The notes: generated by a model from the letters alone, not told the origin. 50,625 nt of DNA from an uncultured bacterium (GCA_902462155.1 CABQAQ010000012.1:1-50625); one strand, 5' to 3'; positions 8,969 through 17,587 are shown, counted from the stretch's first letter. Numbers and translations are program-made.

Positions 8969-9889
8969 ATGAAGAACTTTTTTCTAAGTATAGCTTTGAT
9001 ATTTAGCTTGATTTTAAATTTAATAAATACAGAAATTGTTTTTGCAAATCCTCAAGAGGGCAAAATATCAAATACAACTCAAATAAAAATTTATAGTCTG
9101 GATAATAAAGTATTTGGTTTAAAGAAGCAAGACGGTAGTATAATTATTAAGCCTGAATATAAAAAAATAATACGGCTTGGGGAATCATCGTTTATAGTGC
9201 AGAAGAAAAATAAATTTGGGCTTATAGATAATCAAGGGAAAATACTTATCCCAATAGAGTATTCTCATGTAGAAAGAATACTTGGGAGGTATTTAAAGAT
9301 TGGTAAGTCAGGAAAATATGCTTTATATGACGAATATGGCAAAATGATTTTAGATCGAGAATATAAATCAATAGGATTATTTTTTGGAGGAATGCTTTTA
9401 ACGTGTAAAAATTATAAATATGGTGTAGTTGACTTTGAAGGTAGAGTAATACTTGAAAATAAATTTGATGATATATATATGCCGAAATCGAATATAATGA
9501 GAATAAATTATAATGGAGTCTGGTACGAAATAGAACAAGTAAAAAAAGAAACTCTTTCATTACCTGATAATATAAAAGATGTAATGAAAGATGATAGTTT
9601 TATTATTTCAGAACTTATTACCAATCCAACTACAGTAACGAGTTATTCTCTTGTTTCGTTTACTGATTATTTATTAAAGATATTTTCATCAATATCTCCA
9701 TCACACGAAAGAACGATAGATGATCTTATGTTATCTCAAGGAGCAGATACGATGTCTATTTTAGTAAAGCTTGCTTGGATTCCAAAATATCCGTTTGTTT
9801 ACGCAAAAAACTATTATCATAATATAATGACACCAAATAATGGACCTTTATCAGAAATTAAATATGAGTTAAAACGTCGAATTAATTAA
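8969..9889 (+). CDS. Secreted WG-repeat protein
   Basis: About 306 residues from the preferred ATG at 8969. A longer in-frame start at 8840 would lie inside the divergent gene and would bury the signal sequence. The N-terminus (MKNFFLSIALIFSLILN...) is a signal peptide ending near FAN. Four or so WG-like repeats follow over residues 35-200, each with a KYG/KFG turn and a 'DxxGK(I/V)I..(E/K)Y' strand: FGLKKQDGSIIIKPEY, FGLIDNQGKILIPIEY, YALYDEYGKMILDREY, YGVVDFEGRVILENKF. The rest is an unassigned C-terminal region. WG repeats are beta-hairpin repeats of unknown partner. Likely periplasmic or surface-exposed. Confidence 0.75.
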   Translation: MKNFFLSIALIFSLILNLINTEIVFANPQEGKISNTTQIKIYSLDNKVFGLKKQDGSIIIKPEYKKIIRLGESSFIVQKKNKFGLIDNQGKILIPIEYSHVERILGRYLKIGKSGKYALYDEYGKMILDREYKSIGLFFGGMLLTCKNYKYGVVDFEGRVILENKFDDIYMPKSNIMRINYNGVWYEIEQVKKETLSLPDNIKDVMKDDSFIISELITNPTTVTSYSLVSFTDYLLKIFSSISPSHERTIDDLMLSQGADTMSILVKLAWIPKYPFVYAKNYYHNIMTPNNGPLSEIKYELKRRIN

Positions 9890-10040
9890 TAAAAATTTAG
9901 AAGAATATATTTAAAATTAGTATATCAAGAAAAAGCTTTCAATAATGTTGAGTTAATGTTGGATATTGATAGGATGTTTTATAACTTTTTTAAAATTCAA
10001 ACAGAAATTTCTCGAACTTTTGAAAGCATTGAGTAGCAAT

Positions 10041-10070
10041 AAAAAACGACCGATTTATATCGGCCGTTAT
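10041..10070 (-). terminator. Terminator of the tRNA-Leu gene
   Basis: A 9-bp stem with one G-T wobble (10045-10053 with 10060-10068) followed, on the minus strand, by a run of six Ts. It lies just downstream of the tRNA 3' end. Confidence 0.7.
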
Positions 10071-10075
10071 TAATA

Positions 10076-10157
10076 TGGGCGAGGAGAGACTCGAACTCTC
10101 ACACATTGCTGCGCTAGATCCTAAGTCTAGTGCGTCTACCAATTTCGCCACTCGCCC
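10076..10157 (-). tRNA. tRNA-Leu (anticodon UAG)
   Basis: On the minus strand a seven-base acceptor stem GGGCGAG pairs with CTCGCCC, with discriminator A at 10076. The D-loop contains GGTAGAC, the anticodon loop CTTAGGA gives anticodon TAG, a variable arm of class II type follows, and the T-loop reads GTTCGAGTC. CCA is not encoded. The 82-base length and long variable arm fit tRNA-Leu. No tRNA gene lies next to it. Confidence 0.95.
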
Positions 10158-10172
10158 AATGGATCTTTTTTA

Positions 10173-10201
10173 AGTTTATACTAATAAAAGTTTTACGTCA
10201 A
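10173..10201 (-). promoter_or_regulatory. Promoter of tRNA-Leu
   Basis: On the minus strand TTGACG (10196-10201), then TAAACT with a 17-base spacer (10173-10178) or TATAAA with a 15-base spacer, about 16-20 bases upstream of the mature 5' end. Confidence 0.55.
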
Positions 10202-10247
10202 GTATTATTATGAAATGTAAAAAAAAAATAAAAAAAAGACAATAAAT

Positions 10248-10274
10248 TTGAATATAGATTTTTTATTTTATAAT
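10248..10274 (+). promoter_or_regulatory. Candidate promoter for the 169-residue hypothetical gene
   Basis: TTGAAT (10248-10253) and TATAAT (10269-10274) with a short 15-base spacer (16 if the -35 is read as TTTGAA). It lies 25 bases upstream of the ATG. Confidence 0.4.
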
Positions 10275-10298
10275 AAGGCTTTTTAGAAAATATAAGAT

Positions 10299-10808
10299 AT
10301 GATAAATAATTTTAAAAACTATATTGAATTACCTCAAAGAATATCAATATCTATTAATGAGAATAAAATTTCAAAAGAATTAATAGATAATATTTCAATA
10401 GCATTTGTTCAAAATCCATCAGTCAATTGTGATAGATTTGAAAAGTCAGATGATAGCCCAACAATATTAGAAAAAATAAATTTTCAAAAATTGGTTGATA
10501 AATTTGAAATACCAGAAGACTTTACTCCGAATTTAAATTGTACTAAAAAAATTAAAGAAGGAAAAATTAAAATAGCTCAGGCAGGATTTTTTACAAAAGG
10601 AACTTTACAAAGTCAAATAGACGACTTTGGAGGAATTGACAATATTGCATTTATCCTAATTTCTCATTTTCAAAAACTTAATAACCATAAAATAGTATTT
10701 AATTCTGGTGAAACTATTGATATAAAAATAGATAAAGATAAGAATAATATTATTCATTTTCATAAAGTTAAGAACTCTGAATTTGGAAAAATAAAATATA
10801 AAGACTAG
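10299..10808 (+). CDS. Hypothetical protein, 169 residues
   Basis: I do not recognise this protein. It is Lys/Asn/Ile-rich like its neighbours, with no signal peptide or membrane segment, so it is probably cytoplasmic. The C-terminal half has a short IKIAQAGFFTKG stretch and an alternating hydrophobic pattern that would suit a small alpha/beta domain. There is no clear Shine-Dalgarno before the ATG at 10299. It precedes the GH77-like gene on the same strand, but the 108-base gap with its own regulatory-looking sequence suggests separate transcription. Confidence 0.55.
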   Translation: MINNFKNYIELPQRISISINENKISKELIDNISIAFVQNPSVNCDRFEKSDDSPTILEKINFQKLVDKFEIPEDFTPNLNCTKKIKEGKIKIAQAGFFTKGTLQSQIDDFGGIDNIAFILISHFQKLNNHKIVFNSGETIDIKIDKDKNNIIHFHKVKNSEFGKIKYKD

Positions 10809-10873
10809 ATTATAAACAAATGTAAATTAATATTAATAATCTGTTAAAATAATAGCAAATTTTATTTTTATAG

Positions 10874-10907
10874 TTTTTGTAAAAGTAATTATTATTATTT
10901 ACAAAAA
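10874..10907 (+). promoter_or_regulatory. Inverted repeat TTTTTGTAAA / TTTACAAAAA before the GH77-like gene
   Basis: Perfect 10-bp arms (10874-10883 and 10898-10907) around a 14-base loop. The right arm runs into the AGAGG ribosome-binding site of the gene starting at 10917. The arms contain the TTTTTGTAAA core seen upstream of other lineage-specific genes here. It could be a protein operator, or an mRNA hairpin that limits ribosome access. It lacks a T-tract on the + strand, so a terminator is unlikely. Confidence 0.5.
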
Positions 10908-10916
10908 GAGGTTTAT

Positions 10917-12932
10917 ATGCGTCGTATCGAAAAATATTCGTTAACTTTTGGAAGAGCTCTGACTAGTTCAGAAAAGAAAGATTTTATAAATATTACGAAA
11001 GAAGCTAAAGAAGTATTAGGTAATACTGGTGATTCAATTCTGATAGTACCGGATACATCGTTGCCTTCTGAGACTGGTAAAGATATAGGTATGGGGAGTA
11101 TAAATACTCAAGCTTCAGATAACTTTTTTGGCTTTATGAAGGATTATATAGGAATAAATGCTATAAAAGTATTACCACAAGGAGAGTATGGAAGAATACA
11201 TAATCTACCTTATTCCGGATCTGCTTTATCATTGGGTGTACAATTAATTGATCTTGAAAAATTAACTCAAGATAAGTATGGAAAAATACTTCTACCTGAA
11301 GAATTTGATGAACTTGTAAATGCTAATAAAAAAAATAGTCAAGAAATTCAGAAATATTCAAATTATAAAAATATTGTTAAAAGTGATAGTGATTTTAATA
11401 AACTATTAGAAAAGTCATATAATAGATTTAAATTATTAGATCAAAAAGAATATGCGCAGCTAATAGGAAATTTTGATAAATTTAAGAACGAAAATAATGA
11501 TTGGTTAGAACCAAAATCTATATTTAAAGTTTTAGCTAAAAAATATAATACTCCAAATTATAAAACTTGGTCTAATAAAATAGATAGAGATTTATATGAT
11601 GAAACAGTTTTAAACAAAGAAAGAAAAGCAAGAATAAAAGAGCTTAATAATGAATATAAGAATGAAATTGATTTTTATAAATTTACTCAATTTTTATCAG
11701 AAGAAAATTTGAAAGAAAGTAAAAATAAATTAAATGAAAAGGGATTAAAATTATATGGAGATTGTCTTATAGGGTTTTCAGAAGATGAAATGTGGGCAAA
11801 TCCAAAAGCATTTGAAGAAGCTTATATAGGAAATAAAAATTGGGGATTACCTTGTTTAAAATATTCTGAGATATTAGATCAGAACTCTGAAAGTGCAAAA
11901 TTGTTAAAGAAAAAAGTAGAGTTATTTGCAAAAAGATATGATGGAATAAGATTTGATGTAGCTTGGTGTTATATTAATCCTGTAATAACTCCATTAGTTG
12001 ATAATGGAATAGAACAAAAATATACATATGATGGAACAATAAATGCGTATAGAACAAAAGAACCTCTTAATGATAAAATTTTAAAAATAATAGAAGACAC
12101 AGTAAAAGAAGTAAAAGGCAAAGACTATAATCAAAACAATCTGATCTATGAAATAGAGGCCGGGCCAAAAGATTTTCAGGCATTTATATGGGATGATAAC
12201 GGAAAAGCAGAAATTATTCCGGCTTTAAAGAATAGAAACATAGTAATGAGTACTTTTTATATGAATAATTACTATGGAAATGTAAATTTCTTAAAGAATA
12301 ATGTAAAAATTCCTGAAGATAATTTTGTAATAATGACAAATAATCACGATCATGTAGCTTTAAGAAAATTAGCCGAATTAGATAATAAAGATACAAATTT
12401 CTCTCAGAATGAATTAAAAAAGATTAAAGATGCACAGACAGAACATTTACATTACTATTTAAAAATAGATCAAGAAAAATTGTCAGATCCTAAAGAATTT
12501 GTAAAAGCAAAATTTGCTCAAATATTTACAGTAAAAAATAACAAATTATTTTTTATGGATGTATTTGGTAGAAAAGAACAGTTTGATAAACAAAATGCTG
12601 ATATAAAGCATAACTATGAATATAAAATATCAAATGATTATGAGTCTGAGTATCATAAAGCTCTTCAAGAAGGGAATGGTCTAAATATTATGGATGCCTT
12701 TGATAAAGCCTTTGTTTCTAAAGGATTGGATCAAAGTAATCCAAAGCTTTATCAAAAGATAGTAAAATATAGAGATATTCTGAATGAAAAAGGTGTAACT
12801 ACTGAAGTCGAAGCTAATAAAATTTTCAATAAAAAAAAATTTAATGGAAAAATATTGGCAATAACAGCTATGATCTCAATAATACCTATATCCTTATACT
12901 TAATATTAAGGAATAAGGATTCAAAAAATTAA
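10917..12932 (+). CDS. GH77-like 4-alpha-glucanotransferase with C-terminal membrane anchor
   Basis: A 671-residue protein resembling amylomaltase/MalQ. The N-terminal LPQGEYGRIHNLPYSGSA...LIDLEKL matches MalQ 'LPLGP..NSPYS..SA..G...LIDLE.L'. MWANPKAFEE and NWGLP match the central MalQ region. Candidate catalytic residues are Asp347 in IRFDVAW, Glu412 or Glu414 in YEIEAG, and Asp478 in NNHDHVALR. Unlike ordinary MalQ there is no signal peptide, about 130 extra residues (130-260) are Lys-rich and helical, and the last 28 residues form one hydrophobic helix (about 646-663) with the short tail RNKDSKN. A cytoplasmic enzyme held at the inner membrane by its tail is the simplest reading. The motifs are diverged, so substrate and activity are uncertain. 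AGAGG precedes the ATG. Confidence 0.7.
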   Translation: MRRIEKYSLTFGRALTSSEKKDFINITKEAKEVLGNTGDSILIVPDTSLPSETGKDIGMGSINTQASDNFFGFMKDYIGINAIKVLPQGEYGRIHNLPYSGSALSLGVQLIDLEKLTQDKYGKILLPEEFDELVNANKKNSQEIQKYSNYKNIVKSDSDFNKLLEKSYNRFKLLDQKEYAQLIGNFDKFKNENNDWLEPKSIFKVLAKKYNTPNYKTWSNKIDRDLYDETVLNKERKARIKELNNEYKNEIDFYKFTQFLSEENLKESKNKLNEKGLKLYGDCLIGFSEDEMWANPKAFEEAYIGNKNWGLPCLKYSEILDQNSESAKLLKKKVELFAKRYDGIRFDVAWCYINPVITPLVDNGIEQKYTYDGTINAYRTKEPLNDKILKIIEDTVKEVKGKDYNQNNLIYEIEAGPKDFQAFIWDDNGKAEIIPALKNRNIVMSTFYMNNYYGNVNFLKNNVKIPEDNFVIMTNNHDHVALRKLAELDNKDTNFSQNELKKIKDAQTEHLHYYLKIDQEKLSDPKEFVKAKFAQIFTVKNNKLFFMDVFGRKEQFDKQNADIKHNYEYKISNDYESEYHKALQEGNGLNIMDAFDKAFVSKGLDQSNPKLYQKIVKYRDILNEKGVTTEVEANKIFNKKKFNGKILAITAMISIIPISLYLILRNKDSKN

Positions 12933-12966
12933 AATCATATAATAGATATATAAGATTTCCATAAAG

Positions 12967-12980
12967 TTTTGTAACAAAAA
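12967..12980. promoter_or_regulatory. TTTTGTAACAAAAA near-palindrome upstream of the 481-residue gene
   Basis: Near-perfect dyad (TTTTGT/ACAAAA) 74 bases upstream of the ATG at 13054. It shares TTTTGTAA with the motif before the neighbouring GH77-like gene. Possible operator. Confidence 0.35.
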
Positions 12981-13053
12981 TTTGGATTTATGTAAATTAA
13001 ATAAAAAAAGAATACTTTATATATACATAAGTTTGAGTTGAAGGGAAAAGCTG

Positions 13054-14499
13054 ATGTCAAATTCGTATGATGTTGTTGGGTCTTATAACTATAATGCATT
13101 TGGAAATAATAATTATTATAATAATGCCTCAGTAGCGAGAGGATTCAATATAAATAGTCATAAAGTAGATAAATTAGTAAAGCTAATGAATTCACAGGAT
13201 GAACCTGAAGATAATTTATCCTCAACATTAAATGGAGCAAAAAATTCTTTAGGATTTTTTGCAGGACTTAAAGTTTTATCTAGCATAATATCATCAAAAG
13301 CATTATATGTGGATCCGAATTTAAAAGGATTTGAAAAGCTTAAAAGTGGATTTAAAGGTTATACAGAGGCTTGTACAGCGGCAGTAAATTATGCTGATAA
13401 AAATGGTAAAAATCTAATAGAAAAGGTTGTATTTACAGATGCAGCTTGGGATAATATAGGAGATATACATAAAACTTTAAGAACAGAAGTAGGAAAAGCA
13501 CCATTTGATCCTATACGTAATGGATTTAGAAAAGTTAAGAACTTTTTTACAAATAGTAAATCAATAAAAGAAGTAGCAGATCAAGTATCTGTACAGGGTC
13601 TAGCTAAAGAGGTAGTATCTAATATAGATAATGGAAATCTTAAAAACATAACAAATCTAAGTGATAACATAGATGCTCTTGTAAAACTAGGTACACAAGA
13701 ATCAGGTAATGAGGCAGCAAAAGCAATATTAAATTCTAAGACTGGTGGAAATATTTCTTTAAATACTTTAAAATCAGTAGGTGATTCTGCAAAACAACTT
13801 GAAAAACAGACAAAATCTTTCAAAAGTTATATCACAGGTCCAACAGGTCCATTGAGTAAATCAAGTATTATGTTCTCAGGTGGTATAACTGCATTATTAT
13901 CAACCTTTACAGAAATTATTCCTGCATTTAAAATAGGTACAAAAGAAGGATTTAAGCAGATAGGAAAAACAGCAGTAAACTTTGCAGTAGATACAACAAC
14001 AGGAGCAGTAGGTGAAGTTGCCGGTAAAGTAGTAGGTGGTGTAGCCGGTAAAGCAATAGGAAAAGTTATAGGTTCAATAGTCGGAACACCTTTAGGTCCG
14101 GTAGGTATGGTTGCAGGTCAAGTAATTGGTGGTATGTTAGGCTCTTGTATCGCAAGTTGGGCTGGTAGAAAAATTAGTGAAAAAGTAATAGGAAAATCTG
14201 AAGTAAAAATTGCTGAAGAAAAGAAAAAAGCTAAAAATATTGAAAAAGTATCTCAATCTCCAAATGATTTATTAGCAATTACTAATCAAGCTAAAATGTT
14301 AGCTCAAAATGAGATAAACCAAAATGGAACAATTTCTAATAAAACAGTTCAAATGTTAAATATAGCAAATGATATAGAAAATGATATAGTGACTCAAATG
14401 ATGCCTGCTAATCAAAGTGTTGGATTTTTAGGACAGACTTCTTCTAATAATAAATTCACTGTTCAAAAACCGGTATCAATTAATCCATTTGCAGCATAA
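13054..14499 (+). CDS. Lineage-specific protein with glycine-zipper membrane region
   Basis: A 481-residue protein of no family I recognise. The first ~25 residues are Asn/Tyr-rich (repeats of YNYNAFGNNNYYNN type). Residues 70-250 are predicted alpha-helical. Around 270-290 lies a hydrophobic stretch (MFSGGITALLSTF), and 310-375 carry a long glycine zipper, with GEVAGKVVGGVAGKAIG and GPVGMVAGQVIGGMLG, the small-xxx-small pattern used for helix packing or pore formation in membranes. The C-terminus is polar and ends in FAA. There is no signal peptide. AAGGGA stands about 10 bases before the ATG. It follows the GH77-like gene by 121 bases. Confidence 0.65.
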   Translation: MSNSYDVVGSYNYNAFGNNNYYNNASVARGFNINSHKVDKLVKLMNSQDEPEDNLSSTLNGAKNSLGFFAGLKVLSSIISSKALYVDPNLKGFEKLKSGFKGYTEACTAAVNYADKNGKNLIEKVVFTDAAWDNIGDIHKTLRTEVGKAPFDPIRNGFRKVKNFFTNSKSIKEVADQVSVQGLAKEVVSNIDNGNLKNITNLSDNIDALVKLGTQESGNEAAKAILNSKTGGNISLNTLKSVGDSAKQLEKQTKSFKSYITGPTGPLSKSSIMFSGGITALLSTFTEIIPAFKIGTKEGFKQIGKTAVNFAVDTTTGAVGEVAGKVVGGVAGKAIGKVIGSIVGTPLGPVGMVAGQVIGGMLGSCIASWAGRKISEKVIGKSEVKIAEEKKKAKNIEKVSQSPNDLLAITNQAKMLAQNEINQNGTISNKTVQMLNIANDIENDIVTQMMPANQSVGFLGQTSSNNKFTVQKPVSINPFAA

Positions 14500-14600
14500 C
14501 TGGTATTAAATTATTAATCATTATTTTTTAAAAAGCTGAAACTAATAAAAAATTAATAGAAAAATAGGAATTTAAAACCTATAAGAAGAATAGTTAAATG

Positions 14601-14630
14601 TTGAATAAAATTATTAATTTATAATATAAT
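14601..14630 (+). promoter_or_regulatory. Promoter of the two-component genes, possibly leaderless
   Basis: TTGAAT (14601-14606), an 18-base spacer and TATAAT (14625-14630). The ATG at 14639 is eight bases beyond the -10, about where transcription should start, and no Shine-Dalgarno is visible. Confidence 0.45.
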
Positions 14631-14638
14631 AATTTAAT

Positions 14639-15379
14639 ATGAAAGAAAGTGAACTAGATAATTTATATTCAGACTTTTTATCAACTTTAAGCCACGAGTT
14701 AAGGACACCGCTTACAAGCATACGTGGCTTCTCTCAAACTATGATAGAGTCTTATTATGATCTTTCAGATGAACAAAAGATAAAATTTTTGAAAATTATT
14801 GAAGAACAATCAATGCGTCTAATAAAGTTAGTAGAAAATTTACTTGCTGTATCCAGACTTGAATCTAAAAAAGAAAAGTTAGTATATAAATCATTTGACC
14901 CTGTTTTAGCTGTAGAAAATATTTTACAGATGATAAAAATCAAATTTAAAAAACATATATTTCAAATGGAGATCAAGTCAAGTATATTAAAAGCATTTGC
15001 GGATAAAGATAAATTTGAACAAATAATAATTAATTTACTTGATAATGCTGCAAAATATTCTCCGGTAAATACTATAGTAAAAATTCAGATAAGTATGTCA
15101 AGTGATGATAAATATGTTATATTTAATATTATTGACCAAGGTATAGGAATAAAAAAAGAAAATTATGAAAAGGTATTTGAGAAATTTTTAAGAATAGAAA
15201 ATGTATATACAAGAACAACTGAAGGAAGTGGAATAGGTCTTTATTTATCAAAATGTGCGGCTATAAGTATGAATGGTGATATAAATGTAGTCTGTGATAA
15301 TAGGGGGACAGTTTTTACATTAAAATTACCAAGTACAAAATTAGATAGCCAAGTTATAAAAAAATTAAATGAGGAATAG
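14639..15379 (+). CDS. Cytoplasmic sensor histidine kinase (transmitter core only)
   Basis: A 246-residue protein that is just a transmitter: HisKA with the H-box FLSTLSHELRTPLTSIRGF (phospho-acceptor His19), then a HATPase_c domain with the N-box INLLDNAAKYSP (Asn136), G1 DQGIGI (166-171) and G2 GSGIGLYLS (196-204). There is no membrane segment and no sensor domain before the H-box, so the input must come from a partner or from an upstream start that is not visible. Stop codons upstream and the promoter position support this short start. The response regulator gene follows after nine bases. All catalytic boxes are intact. Confidence 0.9.
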   Translation: MKESELDNLYSDFLSTLSHELRTPLTSIRGFSQTMIESYYDLSDEQKIKFLKIIEEQSMRLIKLVENLLAVSRLESKKEKLVYKSFDPVLAVENILQMIKIKFKKHIFQMEIKSSILKAFADKDKFEQIIINLLDNAAKYSPVNTIVKIQISMSSDDKYVIFNIIDQGIGIKKENYEKVFEKFLRIENVYTRTTEGSGIGLYLSKCAAISMNGDINVVCDNRGTVFTLKLPSTKLDSQVIKKLNEE

Positions 15380-15388
15380 AAAATAGAA

Positions 15389-16714
15389 ATGTATTCAAAA
15401 GTAGTATTATTGTTTGACAAGAGAGATGAATTACCGACAAAATACAAAAAAGCACTACAAAAAGAATCTATATCATTATTTTCTACAAAATCGCTTGAGG
15501 ATTTTATCAACCTTTATATAAACTTAGAACCAGATGTTGTCGTAATATCAGACACTATAGAATCTATTATATCTTTGGATAAAGTAATAAAAAAGATAAG
15601 ATATTTATCAATAGATACATTATCTGTAATAATTGTATTATCAAAATCAAATGATATAAATGATAAATTAAAATGTTTAGAAGCAGGAGCGGATGATTAT
15701 TTTTCTGAACCAATTAACATACTGGAGTTTAAAGCTAGAATAAATGCACATTTAAGGAGAAGTTTTGAAAATTCTATAAATGAAAAAACAAGATTATTTA
15801 ATCAAAAAGTATCAATCAAAATATTAAAGCGACTTATAAAAGATAATTCTAATTGGGCGTGTTTATATATAAATATAAATAATTTAAAATTTTATGAAGA
15901 AATATATGGGGAATTAGCTGCAATAAAAATGCTTCAGACATATACAGCTATAATAGTATCAACACTTTCTCAAAAGGATTACTTAGGTCATTTAATGAAC
16001 GATGATTATATAGTAATAACGGATAGTATTGAAAAAGCAGAAAATTTAGCAAAGTATTTTGTATTTGCTTTTGATAAAGTTGTAGAAAAATTTTATAATG
16101 AAAACGATACAAATCAAGGATTTATAATCACTGGAGGAGATATAAAATCAGAGCTTAAAATTAATTTAGTAACAACAAGTATAGGAATAATATCAAATTA
16201 TTATAAGCAATACACTGATATAAAGTCTTTATTAACACAATTAATTTATATAAATAAACTTTCAAGATTAAAATCAGGATCAAATTATATAACAGAATGT
16301 CCAAAAATTGAAACGGCAACTAAGATATTGAAACAAGAGTATAATAATAAAATTTTGATAGTAGAGCCGGATGAATCGATGTCAATATTACTTCAGACTA
16401 CATTAAATATGAAAGGTTATAAAAGTAAAGTTATAGATTATGATGATTTAATAAATTATAATTTTAATAAATATTTACCGGCTGTTATTATCTTAGATGC
16501 AGGTAATGGCGAAGATCCTACTGGAATAAAATTATGTAAGATGATAAAAGACAATAATATTGAATCTAAGACAAAAATTATTTTAACAACAATTTTTCAC
16601 GAAAAACAGAAAATACTTAATGCCGGAGCAGATTTATATTTACCAAAACCATACGAGCTTACAGACTTATTTTTGTGGGTTGAGAAATTTATAACAGAAT
16701 ATAATAATACATAG
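15389..16714 (+). CDS. REC-GGDEF-like-REC response regulator with degenerate front domains
   Basis: A 441-residue protein with three domains. Residues 1-125 are a receiver fold in which the usual acceptor position carries Ser54 (Asp55 is one residue late) and the conserved Lys of the KP motif is Glu107, so it probably cannot be phosphorylated normally. Residues 135-300 look like a GGDEF domain, but the signature is HLMNDDY (201-207) instead of GGDEF, so cyclic-di-GMP synthesis is unlikely. Residues 320-440 are a canonical receiver with Glu326/Asp328, acceptor Asp370, Thr400/Thr401 and Lys420. It is translated right after the histidine kinase, which is its likely donor. No DNA-binding domain is present. 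Confidence 0.85.
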   Translation: MYSKVVLLFDKRDELPTKYKKALQKESISLFSTKSLEDFINLYINLEPDVVVISDTIESIISLDKVIKKIRYLSIDTLSVIIVLSKSNDINDKLKCLEAGADDYFSEPINILEFKARINAHLRRSFENSINEKTRLFNQKVSIKILKRLIKDNSNWACLYININNLKFYEEIYGELAAIKMLQTYTAIIVSTLSQKDYLGHLMNDDYIVITDSIEKAENLAKYFVFAFDKVVEKFYNENDTNQGFIITGGDIKSELKINLVTTSIGIISNYYKQYTDIKSLLTQLIYINKLSRLKSGSNYITECPKIETATKILKQEYNNKILIVEPDESMSILLQTTLNMKGYKSKVIDYDDLINYNFNKYLPAVIILDAGNGEDPTGIKLCKMIKDNNIESKTKIILTTIFHEKQKILNAGADLYLPKPYELTDLFLWVEKFITEYNNT

Positions 16715-16738
16715 CTAATATTAAATCATTAGCTATGT
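16709..16738. terminator. Hairpin at the end of the two-component operon
   Basis: A perfect 11-bp inverted repeat ACATAGCTAAT / ATTAGCTATGT (16709-16719 and 16728-16738), with the stop codon of the response regulator inside the left arm. No clean T-run follows, so termination strength is uncertain. It may instead be an RNA-stabilising 3' hairpin. Confidence 0.45.
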
Positions 16739-16772
16739 ATTTACTATATTATCGTTATTTATTCAATTATTA

Positions 16773-17045
16773 TTAATTAATTTCATCTAGTTGTTTATAA
16801 AGAGGTAATTTAGAAGAATATTCAGCAATAATTCTAGAAACATCAATACCACCAATGACTACTTCAAGAATAAGTTGATAGTTAATAAAAATAATTTCGG
16901 AAAACTCCATTTCATCTACATTAAGGACTTGAAATTCTATATAATCAAATCCTACATATTTTAATTTTCCGTATTCTGCATTAGATGCCCATCTTAAAAA
17001 AATAATTTGTTTTTCAAATTGTTTTAACTTTTGTATAAGCTTCAT
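16773..17045 (-). CDS. Hypothetical protein, 90 residues
   Basis: A small soluble protein of no known family. The start at 17045 is chosen because AGAGAGAG lies seven bases upstream. A longer in-frame ATG at 17099 has no such site and would add an Ile/Tyr-rich leader. The sequence alternates short hydrophobic strands (VGFDYIEFQVL, EIIFINYQLILEVVIGG) and ends in a helix, as in a small alpha-beta domain. It lies 99 bases downstream of ompH on the same strand, so it could be in the same transcript. Confidence 0.6.
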   Translation of the reverse strand: MKLIQKLKQFEKQIIFLRWASNAEYGKLKYVGFDYIEFQVLNVDEMEFSEIIFINYQLILEVVIGGIDVSRIIAEYSSKLPLYKQLDEIN

Positions 17046-17143
17046 AAATACTCTCTCTAAAATTATTAAGTAATAATATTTTATTTTAATAATTAACATA
17101 ATTAACTATTATTAAAATAATGTCAACTGAATTAATAGAAATA

Positions 17144-17587
17144 TTATTTTTTATTAAGTTCATCAATAACTAAATTTGTAATATCTTCAGCACCATAAAA
17201 AACAGAACCATCTGAAAAAATTAAAGTATAATTATGTTTTTTACCAACAGATTGTATAGCTTTTTCAAGATTATCTTCAACAGTTTTGATTTCTTTAGCA
17301 GAGTAAGCTCTTATATCCGAGATCATTTTTTGAATCTGAGTACCTGCTTTTTCTTCAAGACGTTTTTTCTCTTCAGGCGAAGAAGCTTTTGAAATAGCGG
17401 CTTGGTTTTCTGCAATAAATTTTTGCATAGTATCTTCTTTAGATTTTAAAGTATTTTGGACTTTTTTTGCTTGGTTATAAGAACTCATAACTTGTTTAAA
17501 ATTTACATAGCCATATTTATCTACAGCTAATGCACTAATTGATGATAAACTTATCAAACACATTAATGATAAAATAACTTTTTTCAT
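17144..17587 (-). CDS. OmpH/Skp family periplasmic chaperone
   Basis: A 147-residue exported protein. Signal peptide MKKVILSLMCLISLSSISALA is cut after Ala21. The mature part opens with the strand YGYVNFKQVM typical of OmpH, then a long charged coiled coil (about 40-115; KKVQNTLKSKEDTMQKF onwards) and ends with the returning strand YTLIFSDGSVFYGAEDIT. Skp/OmpH trimers hold unfolded outer-membrane proteins in the periplasm, which implies an outer membrane. In many genomes it stands next to bamA or lpxD; here it follows dnaE by 114 bases on the same strand. AGGAGGAT precedes the ATG. Confidence 0.88.
   Translation of the reverse strand: MKKVILSLMCLISLSSISALAVDKYGYVNFKQVMSSYNQAKKVQNTLKSKEDTMQKFIAENQAAISKASSPEEKKRLEEKAGTQIQKMISDIRAYSAKEIKTVEDNLEKAIQSVGKKHNYTLIFSDGSVFYGAEDITNLVIDELNKK

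Noticed and set aside
9905..10039. Open piece reading ...VYQEKAFNNVELMLDIDRMFYNFFKIQ... after the WG-repeat gene, reminiscent of the C-terminus of a DDE transposase.
   Set aside because: Too short and low in complexity; no start, no terminal inverted repeats and no upstream transposase sequence. A relic is possible but cannot be supported.
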